Source of the DNA: Canna indica
Taxonomy: Eukaryota; Streptophyta; Magnoliopsida; Zingiberales; Cannaceae
Assembly: GCA_034359265.1 (NCBI GenBank)
Contig: CP136897.1
Location: 17,230,001 to 17,294,000 of the forward strand
DNA length: 64,000 nucleotides
Direction: 5' to 3'
Below the pieces are notes generated by a model. The model saw nothing but the letters and a program-made list of their open reading frames with translations. It was not told the DNA's origin and searched no databases. Within the stretch, counting starts at the first letter, position 1, and the number at the start of each line of letters is the position of its first letter. Of this stretch, positions 35,637-48,304 are shown in pieces. The position numbers were made by a program, and so were the translations under genes.

Positions 35637-37367
35637 CTGCTTTACAAATTTGTAAAGTTGTAGATATTCAGGTGTATAATCATATAGATCACAAAACTGG
35701 AGGATAAGAACAAAGACTACATCCATAGAGCAAAACAAAGTGAATGACCAAATGACAGAGAAAGGTGAGCAGAAAACAAGGATAATGTAACTATATATAA
35801 TGATGACACACTTTTGAGACTATATAGTACACATAAGACAACAAATTGATTTTGAACTATATGAATGAATCTATACAAAACTCCATGTTCATATTTGTGA
35901 AATAGAAATGCTTAAACTTAAAAACTCATGTAGTAACCACACTCTTTCACTAGGTCGGTTGATTAGGCATGTTTTAGCAAATTTCATAATCCTTTTTCTT
36001 TTGCACTTTAACCATATCTATACAGGGTGAGCCTACAATGGTATGGCTGCTCAGTTGCAATAGGGGAGACTAGGAGTTCGAGTTGCGAATACAACCTCTT
36101 CAGTATGCAAAGATAAGGGTGAACATATTGACCCTTCCCAAACCCTGCATTGGCACTAGTCTTGTTTTTTGAATCTTAATACTTTAATCTTATGTGTCTC
36201 AAAATAATTTGGATAGATCTTGCTTCAAAAGAATAGATAGAAACTTGGACCATGCAGCAGAAATACTCAACACCCAACACTAAGAAACTCCTACATTTTC
36301 AAGATGATAATTGATAATAATTAAGATAAATCAAATTGAATAAAACTTTGGTGTCATCAGAGCATGTTTGAGCCAAATGAGAACACTCAAACAGATGAAT
36401 GAGAAAGAACAAATTGAATTGTACTCTCTATAAATTCAAATAAACAATTCATTACAACCTTGTTTGTGGTCTCATATCAAAGTTGTTAGAAAATCAAATA
36501 AATCAAATCACAAGGAGCCTATCATGAGCAACGACCTTCATCAGTTCAAGCAGGTTACCAAATCTTTCATTTTTTTCTTTCTCCTATAATACCAAAGATT
36601 AGGTTGAGCAGCGCATCCTTGTGGGCAGTGGGCAGACCACTCAGACATGGCTGAACGATCTCAATCTCTTTGTTTATCAACTTATGACAATCAATCTTAC
36701 CTCAAACGTTCCATAAGTGAAACCAAAAAGATCATCAAAAGTTCAGTGAAAAGTATAAAAACAAAATCATGATCATTTGAATTGAGACCACGGTTTAAAC
36801 AATATCATAGTTCTGATAGTGCATATGTTGTCATTAGATATGCTGATTGAATTGACTTATTAATATTGCAGTTACCATTTCGTCCAAAAATGTTAATTTC
36901 ATATAGGCATGGGTAATTCTCCCCGTATACTTTTGCTCAGGATCTAACTATTGGACTCTGTCCAGTATAAAACTCAAAGTGCAAAGATATCTTCTTTAGT
37001 CAGCACTCTGGCATATACAGCCAGCCCATATAGAGATAGACAACAAAAATTATCTTACACCTGACATGGATAATAAACAAATGAAGAAACACTATGACCA
37101 ATAATAAGCATGTTTCCACAATAAATGGCAAAAACCTAGAGCCAGTACCTTAGGGGCATAACCTTCTTGGATTATGATCCCGAAAGGAGGAAATTTTCAT
37201 TTTTTTCTTACAAAAAACAGTGTAAGCTCCACAGACTATACAAGCAACATATAGTTTTCGAAGAATGCGAAAAATGCATCATTCATCTGCTCACGAACTA
37301 AATGACGGTTTGGCAAACTGTATAATGAGAAGATCCGCAAGAGACTAGAGCGAAAATAGTGGCATAC
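35637..37367 (-). other. Inferred 5'-UTR intron of RANGAP1
   Basis: On the reverse strand a donor TAG|GTATGCC lies at 37368/37367 and an acceptor TTTGTAAAGCAG ends at 35637, 17 bp before the start codon. Leader introns are common in plant housekeeping genes. The intron holds an Au-type SINE. The small ORF at 35445-35738 is chance. No transcript evidence is available to me. Confidence 0.55.
36027..36170 (+). mobile_element. Au-like SINE in the RANGAP1 leader intron
   Basis: The segment has the order seen in plant Au SINEs: an AGTTCGAG box B match (about 36073-36084), a CAACCTCTTC-AGTATGCAAAG-ATAAGG block, then a GACCCTTCCCAAACCCTGCAT block, ending in a short T run (36165-36170). Similarity to Au is from memory of the family's order of blocks. 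It is diverged, and I could not define the target duplication. Confidence 0.7.
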
Positions 37368-38952
37368 CTACGAAGATGGGATGAACGAAAGGATTAGAGA
37401 TTTCTACCGAAGTTGCCGGGATCAAAAGAAAGCACCAACAAAGGGGGGGGCGAAACGGTGCCTGGCTTTCTCCGTCGTTGCTGTCTTCTACAGGAGAGAA
37501 AATGAAACCCTAACTCCTCCCCGAAAAGAGACAACGTAAAAGGAGCCGACCGGTTCGGTTTGCGTGATATTTACTGAACCGATTAGTCCAATTAAGTCGC
37601 GCCTTACATAGTTACATGATTAAATAAGGAGGAAAACTGGAGGAACCGAGGAAGCGAACCGAAATTAAAGAGCAGGCCAACATAGACCGGCCTTTTTTGG
37701 ACCGGGTTCGAATCCTTTTCAGCGGGTACTCGATTCTAGTATTTATCCATTTTATCGAGAAGGGAACGGATTTCGTAACCAGCTAGAAGACACAACAGCA
37801 AATTCGACCAAAAAATTATCGCGAAGGACTTTGCATAATTGCATATTAAAATACAACAATCTTCACTCTTTACCAGTGTTTTTGCTAATTTCTGCAAAAT
37901 TATGTTTGCTAAAGATAAGGCTTTTCATTCATATTAGAATTTTTCTACTTCGTGCACCAAGGGCATGGATTAAAAAAATTTAATTAGTTGAAAAGAGATT
38001 TTTTTTTAAAAAAAAAATTATTTAAATTACATAATTAGCCCGGAGAGAGTAAGAGCGAGAAGAAACTAGTTGCGCCAATCGCAAGGGGAACAATGCTCAT
38101 GGAGGTAGCCTCAAAGAGTGGCGGTTGCACTCAAACCAAATGAACCAGCTCTAGATGAGACATAATCTGAATCTGTTCCGACGAGAGGTAGACGAGCAAG
38201 CGCGGATGGAGTTCCCGGTCGATCCAAGTGAGAGGAAAGAATTCCAACTACAGAAGTGAAAGGAAGCATCTCCAACCCTCACGAGTGAAAGTGCAATTTG
38301 AGAACAAGTGATCATGCGATTTGGTTTTACTGCTGCAAATTTGGGCTTGATTTATCTTAGGTTTAATCAAGTGTGGTTGGAAATGCTTGAACACAATAGG
38401 TCCAAATGAATTCTTTTTTTAATTAGAATAATTAAAAATAAAAAGAGGTATTTTGATCAGTAACAGTTGTAGTGCTACTCCAATTCATAATTTGTGTTGT
38501 ACAAGTTTTTCTAAGGTTGCAGAGATAATAATATTAACTCTTTTCTTTGAAATATACACTCAGGTCAATACACAATGAAGAGCCTTTTATTCTCTAAGAC
38601 TACAATTTGGTGTTACAAAATGATACAGAGGAAAAGGACATGGTAGCAAAGCAAAAGAATCAGTAAACTGAAACCACCTAATAATATTATCATGACAGCA
38701 AACTTCTTCTCATATCAAAGCATATACATACAACCTTAAGGGGATATCAGACGATAAACTGTCGCCCGCCCCTATCTGATGCTAAGTTTGCAGAGATTTG
38801 TATTGATTGACGCACTCCTCCGATTCAGGTGCAAATCTTGAAATATCCTCTCTAAAGACATTTGTTCGGAAAGAAGATGGCTTCAACTAGCTTTCTCCAT
38901 TTACATGAGGAATATGTGTACTAACAAAAACCCGATCGCTTGGAACAGCAGG
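37368..38952. other. RANGAP1 leader/promoter and intergenic DNA
   Basis: 37368 to about 37520 is the likely first (non-coding) exon and proximal promoter of RANGAP1, with a G run at 37443-37450. From there to 38952 I see no gene. The last part before 38952 is the likely 3' UTR of the DUF3755 gene. Confidence 0.45.
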
Positions 38953-41900
38953 TTACCAGCATCTTGGCTCTTCCTTAAAATGATTGTTTCCAGGTGCACG
39001 AGACTTTTGAAAGAGCAAGCATGAAAACAAAATCGCATATTAGTCTCAAAATTTTAAGAGACAAAGATCAAGAGTCTAAACTTGTTGCATAAAGGCAAAT
39101 TGATCCTCGAAAATCCTCGTTACTGATAAGCAACTAATAGTTTCTCCCTATTCGTGCTCCGGACAAAAATATTTGGAAGTTAAAAAAAACAACTGGTCCT
39201 TCACCTGAATGGTACTTGGTAATATGGACTGCATAAGATTCTCGTCAACAAATATAGGCAATGGAGGCATCTGACTCATAATACCAGGCATTCTACTCAT
39301 GCTGCCACAAAAAAAATTCTTGTTCATAAATATAAGAAAAGGATAATGAAATATCCACTTGACCAAGTCCCAGATAAAGATGAACTTCAAAATATTTTGC
39401 GTCATTACAATACCTGTTTAAAATGGCAGTTAGGTTCTCCTTCGAGTGATACAGGAGATCAATGTTATTTTGAATCTGCAAACAAATTAAGGCATAAATA
39501 ACAAAGGAACATTATTGATAATTCTATATATGTATGCAGATGATGACAACAAGAGATAAAATCTCATAGAAGCATCACATGGAACTTGTACAACTATCGA
39601 AGATGCTTGCTATTGTGAAACATAATTTAGACAGTTAAACAGAAAACAAAATAAAACACTAGGCAGCGGCTTCTTGAGTGTATTGTTTGACACTTTGTTA
39701 ACAAGTTAAACACTAATGGCTACCGTCTTAGTCTTTTGAGAGCAACCCTGAGCATACAACATATTACATGGTTGGATATGTAAAAAGAAAGGTGGAATGG
39801 ATCAATGCAAACTTTAAAAAACTGATTAATATAAGGGATTGTTAGAACTAAAATGAAGTTGTAAAGTCAGTTATCTGGTATCAACTACATGGATCTCTTA
39901 GTGTTATTGAGCTCCGTGCAAGACTATACCTCCAATTTATACTAGGGGCTTTTAAATCTTCATCAACTTTATAGGCCTAAACCATTGCCTAATTAAAGCG
40001 AAAGTCGATGGTAGTCACCCGTCGAGCCTTGTCAGTCAACATAATATTCCACGTACTCCCAATGTGACTACATCAGGGTGCTATACAAACTAATTTCTGT
40101 TCATCACATATTTTATCTTATTTGGAGCTACAACTAGTTGTTTGCGAGTAACATGTCTTAGTCTATCTTTTCTGGTAATTCTATAGTGATGAACCAAACC
40201 TAAGGCTACTACAAACTATTTACTACCACAAGAAGTCTTCGGTATCTACTTAAATGTATCAGAAAAGCACATGGGATACGATATATGCTCATTGGATATA
40301 TCAAGGTCTTAATAGATTACACGAAAAGCCCATGCATGTAAACTAACTAATTCATGAATCCAAAAGAAATAATATATGACAATTTTTTTTGCAGATATTC
40401 TAAACTGACTCAAATATTGGTCTTTCCCAGTATCCCATGAAAATGGCCAATTAATAAAGGTGATACTCAGTATATTTAATCGGCTAATTCTTCCAACTGG
40501 CAATAACAAATGGCATGACCTGATCCCCAGAATTACATGTAAACAAAAATGAAGCTGTAAATCATTGCAAAAGAGATCTAAACTAGTACCTCATTATTTT
40601 CAAGGTTTACTGCAATCTGGTGAAAAAGCTTTGCATTGTCATCAAGAAGATGCTGTGTTCTGCTGTCAATCACAGGCACAGCTGAAGAAAACATTTAGAA
40701 TTTAAATTGGAAGTAAAGAATATAAAATTAAACCACATTTTCATGTACAACTAAAGATTAAATAGAATCATGTGAGCAATTCTGCAAAAGAACTACAGAT
40801 GCAAGATAGATTGATGCTACCACAAAAGAATCTCAGCCATCAGAAGTGCACTAAATAGATGTTCAATTAGTTGCACCAGCATCTTATACAGAGGAAAGTT
40901 CTCAAAATAAACAGACAATCCCTTATATTTAACAAAAATTAACTTGCAATCTTTTGACAATCTTAATGAAATAATACCTTAGGAAATACAGATACTGTTT
41001 TTTTCTTTCCAATTAAGCTCAAATGTAATTGGAAACTATTGTGGCATGTAAATTATGAATGTCTTATTTGTTGCAACAGAGTCACATTCTTGCTTGGATC
41101 TACTTAAGCCTCAATCTCTAGTATGATTTTTTATAGCTATTGAAGAACAATGATGGATAGTCCAAGAACAAGAAATGCATGTATCTGATTATATAGCACA
41201 AGGAACTGTATAAACATAAAGAATTATCTGAAGCATCAAGAACAACAAGAATCAGTGTTGCAGAAGCACATCAGAGTATCAGACAAAAGTGATCATCAAC
41301 AGAGGTTGAAATGATATAAACTGAAATATCTAAACTGTAGAACCTACCAACCTTGGCATGAAAACTGATTATTGTGACTTCCATCATACATCATGAAAGA
41401 AAGGGGTGCTAAATTTTCTCGTTGATTACCGAGCATATTAGTCATTGAAAAAGAACCCATCATCTTCTCCTGCATAAAATTTTGATATTACAGACAGTGG
41501 AACAATAAGTTATTAGAGGTTGGATCCTCCGATCAAAAAACATTTTATCTCGGTAGCCAAATACAAACAAAAACAGGAAATTAATTATTAAAAGACCCCA
41601 ACATTCCTATTTCTTTCGATTAGATAAAAAATTTAGCGTTGACAGAATTGCCAATAAATTGAAGTTTATTAGACACAATAGCACTTACTTTCCTGTCTTT
41701 AATTTTCTTTCCAATGTAAAAGTCTTCAGGCTTTCGTCGTTTACCATTTTCCTTCTTCTACAAATAGGAAAAAGAATATCAGCATAAATACAAACAGTGT
41801 AAGATTAAGTACAAACATATACCCAGATAGTTCTGAAGTCAAATAAAAGTGTCCAAGGAATTACTGCAAGCATCATATACAAATAACTCAATTTCCAAAA

Positions 41901-42991
41901 TATAATGGTTTGGACTCAAGAGATATGTGAAAAAGAAAATAAGGAGTATTATGTTTTTGATCAAAACAAGAAAAAGAAATACTCACATTCATCCAGCGGC
42001 ACCTCATCGCGACATCCCTCACAGTCTTATCAGGTAGCTTAGATGCTATTTTGATATACTTCATGATAGTAGGTTCACCAGCATGTCTGAAATGTTGACA
42101 GGTAACATAATGTCAAGCAAAAAAGTAGTTACAGCCAAGTCATGCTGCTGATGCTTATAGAAAACTAACCAAGTGATTCTGATACCTACAGCAGATACAA
42201 TTACAAGAACTTCAAAGTACACACTTGTACAAAAACCTATGAAATAGAATGCTATCATTTGAAGAACTTTTCAGTAATTTTACTTAACATAAAAAATAAA
42301 TTATCAGTTTAACTGAGATAAGAGTTAAAAGATTATTAACAGTATATATCTCATGGCATGTGAATGAAATAGAAAAACAAAAGACAGATATTCAAAACAT
42401 TCTTGGATGATATTCTGGAAATTAGGGATCAAGAATATGTTTTGTAAAGTGTTGAGAACAATCAAGTACTAATAAAAAGATGATAGTATCAACCAAAATT
42501 TTGAAGCTAAATGTAACTTTTCCATTCACCTAAAAACATCTAAACATACTAAATTTGTAAGTTTCAGTCAAAGGAAGTGCATACACAGCTAATAATAAGT
42601 GCCTACAACAAGAGAAAAAATTCTGGAAGAACCAGTTAGAGCATAAAGACTGAGAAAATGAAATACAGAATGCTTACGACGCAAGGCCTTGTTTCAACAC
42701 TTCCAGTTCCTCGTATGTCCAGTCCACAGAGAAAGCTGAACGATGCTTAACATTTGGAGGAGAAGCACTAGCCGAAACCATGGAAGAAATATTGTTCAGC
42801 AAGCTGGAGTTCCCAGTCAAACTCATTCCTGCTATTCCATTTATTTCACCCGCACTATTTATACCACCTGGTAAATATCCAGCTGTGCTGTTTAAGCTCC
42901 CTGATCCGAAAGTAACTAGATGTCGATTGCAGAAGGACTGAGGGGGAACTCTATGAGGGAAATTGATGTTATGATCCGCCGCCATATTCAT
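38953..42991 (-). CDS. DUF3755-family (SANT/Myb-like) nuclear protein
   Basis: Eight coding exons read in order on the reverse strand: 42991-42678, 42086-41987, 41757-41689, 41469-41352, 40681-40590, 39475-39414, 39301-39205 and 39003-38953. All phases join and give 300 residues. The first exon ends in WTYEELEVLKQGL and the second continues EPTIMKYIKIASKLPDKTVR, then VAMRCRW: a SANT/Myb-like helix pattern with conserved tryptophans. KRRKPEDFYIGKKIKDRK follows (basic, nuclear-localisation-like). A conserved middle helix reads HLLDDNAKLFHQIAVNLENN and the next exon adds NNIDLLYHSKENLTAILN, the part known as DUF3755. The role in plants is not established to me; DNA or chromatin binding is an inference from the SANT-like fold. 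The coding frame has no lesion. Confidence 0.85.
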
Positions 42992-43292
42992 AGAACCAAC
43001 AAGCTCGCTTCAAAGCAATAGTCTATCAGAAATAACTCAAATTATACAAAACCAGAACCAGTATAACTCCCCGAAAGCCCTCGACTATAAAAGTCTAGGT
43101 TCAAGCTTTTTTCTATCAGCAACGATATTCAGTACCGAATCAGTGGAGAACTTTAAGTAGCTTGATATCCAGGGCCTCAAACAACACTGCTATTGTCCTA
43201 AGAACTGATGAACTGCTTCTGAACGAGCACAAATTGATATTTTCCACACTCAAGGTTTGGTCTTTCTGTTCCTACATGCAACCAATTGTACC

Positions 43293-43457
43293 CTGCAACG
43301 GAGTCAAAACAAGGAACTGAAAGGAAAGGGAGATCTAAACACCCAATCACCAAAAACCCTACGAAATTAACTTTAAAAAATACTCTTTTTTAAGTTCAAA
43401 AAGATATTGATGCGAAACTAAACAATATTAAACCCCAAATCACCATAGCACGCGCAC
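43293..43457 (-). other. Inferred 5'-UTR intron of the DUF3755 gene
   Basis: A donor CAAG|GTGCGC at 43458/43457 and an acceptor CGTTGCAG ending at 43293 would join a leader exon (about 43458-43560) to the start-codon exon. The leader holds a minimal ATGTAG upstream ORF. Inference from splice-site sequence only. Confidence 0.45.
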
Positions 43458-43833
43458 CTTGAATCGAGAAGAACGGTTTGCATGACGAAAACCTAAAAAA
43501 GAGGTAAGAGAGAGAGAAAGATGAAGAACCTGCCCATTCGTGGAAATCTTCCTCTTGCTTCTGCGAGGGAAAAAGGACGAAGTCTAACCAGATTTGGCCC
43601 TCTTCTACTCCCCCCTTAGGCCTATGGTGCCCCTCTCACCGACGGCGAAGCCAAGCAAAGGAAAGCGTTAAAGCTACCCTCTGTCAAGTATATAACGAGC
43701 AATAATAACAGCAGCGAGCGAGCAATCGCATCGAACTCAGTAAAGAGGCAGTGCGCGTCCTGATGCTGGCATGGAATTGGATGCATGTATGCCAATTATT
43801 GTGGAGCGTTCCTTTATCTCTTTATCCCTCATT

Positions 43834-43836
<3 letters not shown>

Positions 43837-43872
<36 letters not shown>
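43837..43872 (+). repeat. TC microsatellite
   Basis: An 18-unit TC run, about 300 bp upstream of the inferred start of the DUF3755 transcript. The overlapping ORFs at 43751-44124 are low-complexity translations, not genes. Confidence 0.9.
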
Positions 43873-43877
<5 letters not shown>

Positions 43878-44631
43878 CCAAATCTCTTTTGTTTTCTTTA
43901 TTGCTTTCTCTCTTGTTATGCTGCTCTTCCAAAGTTCTCAACTTTATGTGAAATTTTACTTATTTTATTTGTTTGTTTGTTTTCTTTTACAATTCATCCC
44001 ACTCTGTTCCAATCCTCTTTTCATTACCTTTTTCTATGCCTTTAACCTTCTTGTTTCTGGTTTCTTCTGCAACAAGCTGAAGAAGACTGCCCAAATAACC
44101 CCTACAATTTTAATAAGCAAATGATTGGTGTCATTTTGATGAGATTTTTTAGCTTCAAATCTTTTGGAAATGGTGTTGAAGCATTTAGTGCGGAAAATAA
44201 AAACACAATGCTGAAAGCCTGAAACAGTTGACCTTCTCACTTGTTAGAAGAGTGATGAGATGCGACAATAAAATGAACACTATTCTCAATCTTTTGACTG
44301 TACGCTGGTTTTCAGAAAAAAAAAAATACAAAAAATTGAAGGTTTTCCACAAATATATTAAATTATGGAAAAATCTAATTACCTAATATTATACTCCAAT
44401 TTCTACTTTAATTATTTTTCTAGATTTAAACACGTTGATGGAGAAAAAGAGTCAACTAATATTTTAAAAAATAAGGCATACACAACTAAATCTGCGTGCT
44501 TATCATTTCATCATTATCCAGATCGATACAACCTTTCTTGCAGCAGATCCGGGTGGGGGATCAGATGGGACATGACGCAATCCGTCTCGTAAAAAGGTTA
44601 ACGGCTTTCATGCATGCTTATCTGCAAGCTG

Positions 44632-44768
44632 CTCACGTGTCAACTTCAAAAGAAGTCCACGTCACCGACTCTAAGATTTTCACCGGATCTCATCCGGGGT
44701 ATCGAGGCCGCGAGAAACGATGATGATCAATTTAAAGAAGCGGGGACCATCGGTAAGTTCTCCACGTG
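44632..44768. promoter_or_regulatory. Cluster of ACGT-core (G-box/ABRE-like) motifs
   Basis: Three ACGT cores lie within about 140 bp: CTCACGTGTC at 44633, CCACGTCACC at 44657 and CCACGTGG at 44762. Such cores bind plant bZIP and bHLH factors. No gene start is adjacent (the nearest, the DUF3755 leader, is 1.1 kb away), so function is a guess. Confidence 0.3.
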
Positions 44769-44940
44769 GTTGAAGGTTATTGGCTGAAGGAGGCGGCGGA
44801 GAAGGAGAGAGTTGTTAGAAAATAATTAAAAGAAGTGTTGGCGAGACAAACCGCTGAAGTGTTGGTATCGGATCATTTTTTATAAAAACTCTATAATTAA
44901 TTGCGTTTCTAAAAGCATGCGAAGGGATGTTAAAATTTAG

Positions 44941-45518
44941 AGTAATTGCATGAATATATGTTGAACTTTAAAGTTTGTCTCAAATGTATTTTGAATTTTT
45001 ACTTCATCAAATTATATGATGAACTATTAAATTTATATCAATTATATTCCTCCGTTAAAATTCTGTCATCTACTCGATTACTAGTGTGACGTGGCTTGCA
45101 CATGTGGATTAAAATATTTTTTATATATATTTTAATATTTTCTCCGTCATCACCTCGCCAGAGAAACTATCGGATTGCGTCGGAGAAATCGTCGGACCGT
45201 GACGGAGAAACCGCCAGACCGCACCGGAGAAATCGTCGGATCTCATTCATAAAACAATTCCAATAGAAAAGAATTCTCCGGCGAGGTCCAACAATTTCTC
45301 CGCGATGTGGTGACGGAGAAAGTGTTAAAATATAAAATAAAATATTTTAATCCACGTGTGCAAGCCACGTCACACTGTTAATAGAGTATGTGGCAAAATT
45401 TTAACGGAGGAATACAATTGATACAAATTTAATAATTCAGGATACAATTTGATGAAGTGAAAGTTCAGAATACATTTGAGACAAAGTCTAAAGTTTAGGA
45501 TATATTCATATAATTACT
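44941..45518. mobile_element. Fold-back (long-TIR) non-autonomous element
   Basis: The two halves are inverted copies for roughly 180 bp or more: AGTAATTGCATGAATATATG at the left pairs with CATATATTCATATAATTACT-type sequence at the right. The blocks GTGACGTGGCTTGCACATGTG and CCACGTGTGCAAGCCACGTC pair further in. The centre is GC-richer with repeated CGGAGAAATCGTCGGA. The shared AAATTTA heptamer next to both ends may be a target duplication. The type resembles Mutator-like MITEs. Confidence 0.8.
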
Positions 45519-46158
45519 TTGAAATTTATAAACACAAAATTGATATCACAAAAATAATTTTTTAATGTCTAAATGATATATATACACTAATGGTGAAAAA
45601 AAATAAAAAAAATTAACCTCTTGAAATATTATATATTTGGATCACTAGACTTGGTTGGGCGATCAATTGGCTTGATTGGTTAGATATTAGTAAATTTTGA
45701 TTAGATTAATTAACTTGATTATCGAATTTGTCAAATTGTGATGTCAATCTGAAATTAAATTTAATTGAATCATTCCATTTAATTTTGGTCCATGTTCTCG
45801 CATGAGATCGGTGATTTTGCATGTCTCCTCGTCTTCTGATTTGATGCGGCTCCAATGGCGATATGTGTGTGTCGTGTCTATTTTGTAGAGCAAATCTAGG
45901 TACTCGGCGAGGATTGCTCGTGGATTCCCGCAGGGATATGCCTTGAATGAGTCGATCACCATCCTTCTAAATGCGGCATCATTATGACCAAATCCCTGAT
46001 GATGAATGCATGATGTTAATATCCTTGTTGGCCATATGGAATCCCCAAACATAGTCGTAACTAGTTCGATCCAAGTCTGGTTTCACGAGTTGGGTCGCTT
46101 CCGGGGCCGGTCCGATTGGGCCAAAGAGTTGGTCCAGTCCAATCCAAGTTAAAATTAT
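45519..46158. other. Intergenic DNA with one unassigned ORF
   Basis: A reverse-strand ORF (45744-46052, 102 residues) contains AILAEYLDLLYKIDTTHTYR. I do not recognise it, and it has no clear start context. It may be a fragment of a captured gene or chance. Confidence 0.3.
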
Positions 46159-46560
46159 CACTATTAGAAATGTTAAAATCATCGACGGCCGATGGTGCTA
46201 TATCTGCAACGGCTTCCTTACGATCGCTGCGGCTGTTGCTTATAAGTTGATGGCGCGCACGCAACGCTCAAATGAAATAACTTATCAACAACAGCTTCGA
46301 GAGTGCCACATCGGTTGTTGGTCATGTTATTAATACATTAGCAACGGCTTGCATACGACTTCTGTATCTGTAGCTCGTGAGTCGATGGCGTGCTAACGGC
46401 GTGAAAATAAAATACTTATCACTAACGGCTTAGCGTGAGCCACGTCGGCCGTTGGTGATGTTATTATTTATTTGCAACGGCTCACCAACGGCTTAGTCAG
46501 CCATTGGTGATAGGTATTTTCATCTGCGTTCACGCCTGCCCCCTTTCTTTCTTTTTTCCT
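46159..46560. mobile_element. CACTA-like terminus fragment
   Basis: It opens CACTATTAGAAATG, close to CACTACTAGAAAAATG of the large CACTA at 57924. It continues with GCAACGGCTT and AACGGCTTAG-type motifs in both orientations, the same subterminal family as 57945-58320. No opposite end is visible before the solo LTR, so it is a one-ended fragment or a decayed short element. Confidence 0.6.
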
Positions 46561-46658
46561 TCTCCTCCGAGCTGAATCGCCTACTGTCGTCGATTGGTTT
46601 CGCTGCTACTGCCGCCGGTTTTCGCAGCTCCTCCTCCCTGATTCGAATATGTCGCCGC

Positions 46659-48304
46659 TGTTGGGTGAAATAGCCACACTAGAGAGGGGGTGAATAGTAT
46701 GTAAAATAAACAATTAGCCTAAATTCTGATTTTAAATTTTTCTTAAATACTTAGGCAATTTACTATTCAACGATTAAATGTGGAAGCGAGTAATGAAGAT
46801 AAATGATGCGATACATAAAGAGAAACAACGCTAACACATAACACAATTGTTTATAGTGGTTCGGCCCCAATGCCCACTCCACTATCTAAGCATCCCGCTT
46901 AGAATTTCCAAACCAGTTTAACTAGATTAATTGGTTTTCTTACAATGAGGATTTTGCACCGAAAAGTCTTCGCTCTCAAACCGAAGGCACTTCCACACCC
47001 GGAAGTATCCCGACTTCCTACCGAGAGCACTTTCCCACCTCAACCCTAAGGACAACTCAACTAATCCTAGTAAACTACGTTTACACAAGTGACTTTATAC
47101 ATTCTACACCAAGGATATCACTCAATTACAAGACCTAACACTAGGCCTTATTACACGCTTAAATCCAATAAAATAAATAATAAAATACAATAATAAATGC
47201 ATCAATAAATTAAATAATAAAGTACTTAGCTCCACACAAAGTTTCCTAGCTTCCTCTTGATGCCTTTGATGGTGAATCAGTGAAGTCAAGGCTCAATCAA
47301 AGGGATGAGATATCAAAGCTAGGGTTTTCATATGATTAACATAATGAAAGCTTAGAATTGATCAAATGATGGTTCAACGGGCAAAAAACTAGTCGTTTCT
47401 GTCGATCGGTCGCTTGCCGATCGAACGACCGCTGGCTTTCTGTGGACTAATCGCTCTGTTCGGTCGACCGAATGAGACGTGATTCTTCTCATCCGCGATC
47501 CGATCGACCGAAGCCTAAAGCCAGAGACGCAATTCAGCGATCCTTAATCCGATCGACCGAAGCAGCTACTGCCTATTTTTAACAACATTCAGTTAACCGA
47601 TCGGTCGATCGAAAACTGGGCAGACTGCTAGTTTGCTTGGTTTTCTTTGTTTGTTTTGATTCCGTCTTCGCTTAGACTACTTATATAACATTTATTAACT
47701 TTAAGTTAATAACTTTAAAATATAAATATTATATAAGGATTACCCCCCATTTGGATTCAATAAAAATATCTAAAAAATTAAAATCCTTAAGAATCAAAAT
47801 CAAGTTTTTGGGGTCTAGTACAAATTTCCAGAAAATAGAAATTTTCTAATCTTTCGGGTCAAATATAGGTAGGCTAAAGGCTTCCAAAAAATCCCTAAAA
47901 ATGTCTCGTTATCTAGTTTTAACCCAAGGAACAATTACCGTCATTTTTTATGTCAAGAAACTATCTAGGTCATATAGCCCTCCAAGGAGCTTCCTAGGTT
48001 ATTTCAGGATGGTTTTTGGGTTTTCATGTTTTGGGATTCGGGGATGGTTTTTGGATTCTTATGCATCATCATGAGGATATTACAATATAAACTAGACACC
48101 CAAAACCTATACTCTATCTTCCCAACAAATCCAAGTGTGTCGACCAACGTCCTTCCAATTTCTTGATTTCTTCAATATTTCTGATCGAGGACGTCGTGCG
48201 CTAACCAATATGGAACATGAAAGATATCTCAATAAAACACTAGTTCCATGTTTGTTATCATCAAAACCGAGATTAAGACCAAGGTTGAAAGCCTTAAGCC
48301 AATA
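46659..48304 (-). mobile_element. Solo LTR, same family as the gag element at 49315
   Basis: It starts TGTTGGGTGAAATAGCCACA and ends AAGCCAATA (TGTTGG...CCAATA). It is flanked by a perfect 5-bp duplication GCCGC (46654-46658 and 48305-48309). Internal landmarks match the two LTRs at 49315 and 55595: the TGGTTCGGCCCCAATGCC block, the CACACCCGGAAGT block, the GTCGACCGA array and a closing ATCAAAACCGAGATTAAG block. The element's internal part was lost, as expected from LTR-LTR recombination. Confidence 0.93.
47395..47610. repeat. GTCGACCGA-type palindrome array in the solo LTR
   Basis: Several GATCGGTCG, CGGTCGACCGA and GATCGACCGA motifs are spaced by ordinary sequence. The same arrays occur at 50150-50465 and 56425-56780 in the paired LTRs, with a different number and order of units. 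Confidence 0.75.

Noticed and set aside
43751..44124. Overlapping ORFs rich in Ser and Leu
   Set aside because: They are translations of the TC microsatellite and its pyrimidine-rich flank.
45744..46052. 102-residue reverse ORF as a gene
   Set aside because: No domain is recognised and there is no exon context or promoter. It may be a fragment, but a gene call is not supported.
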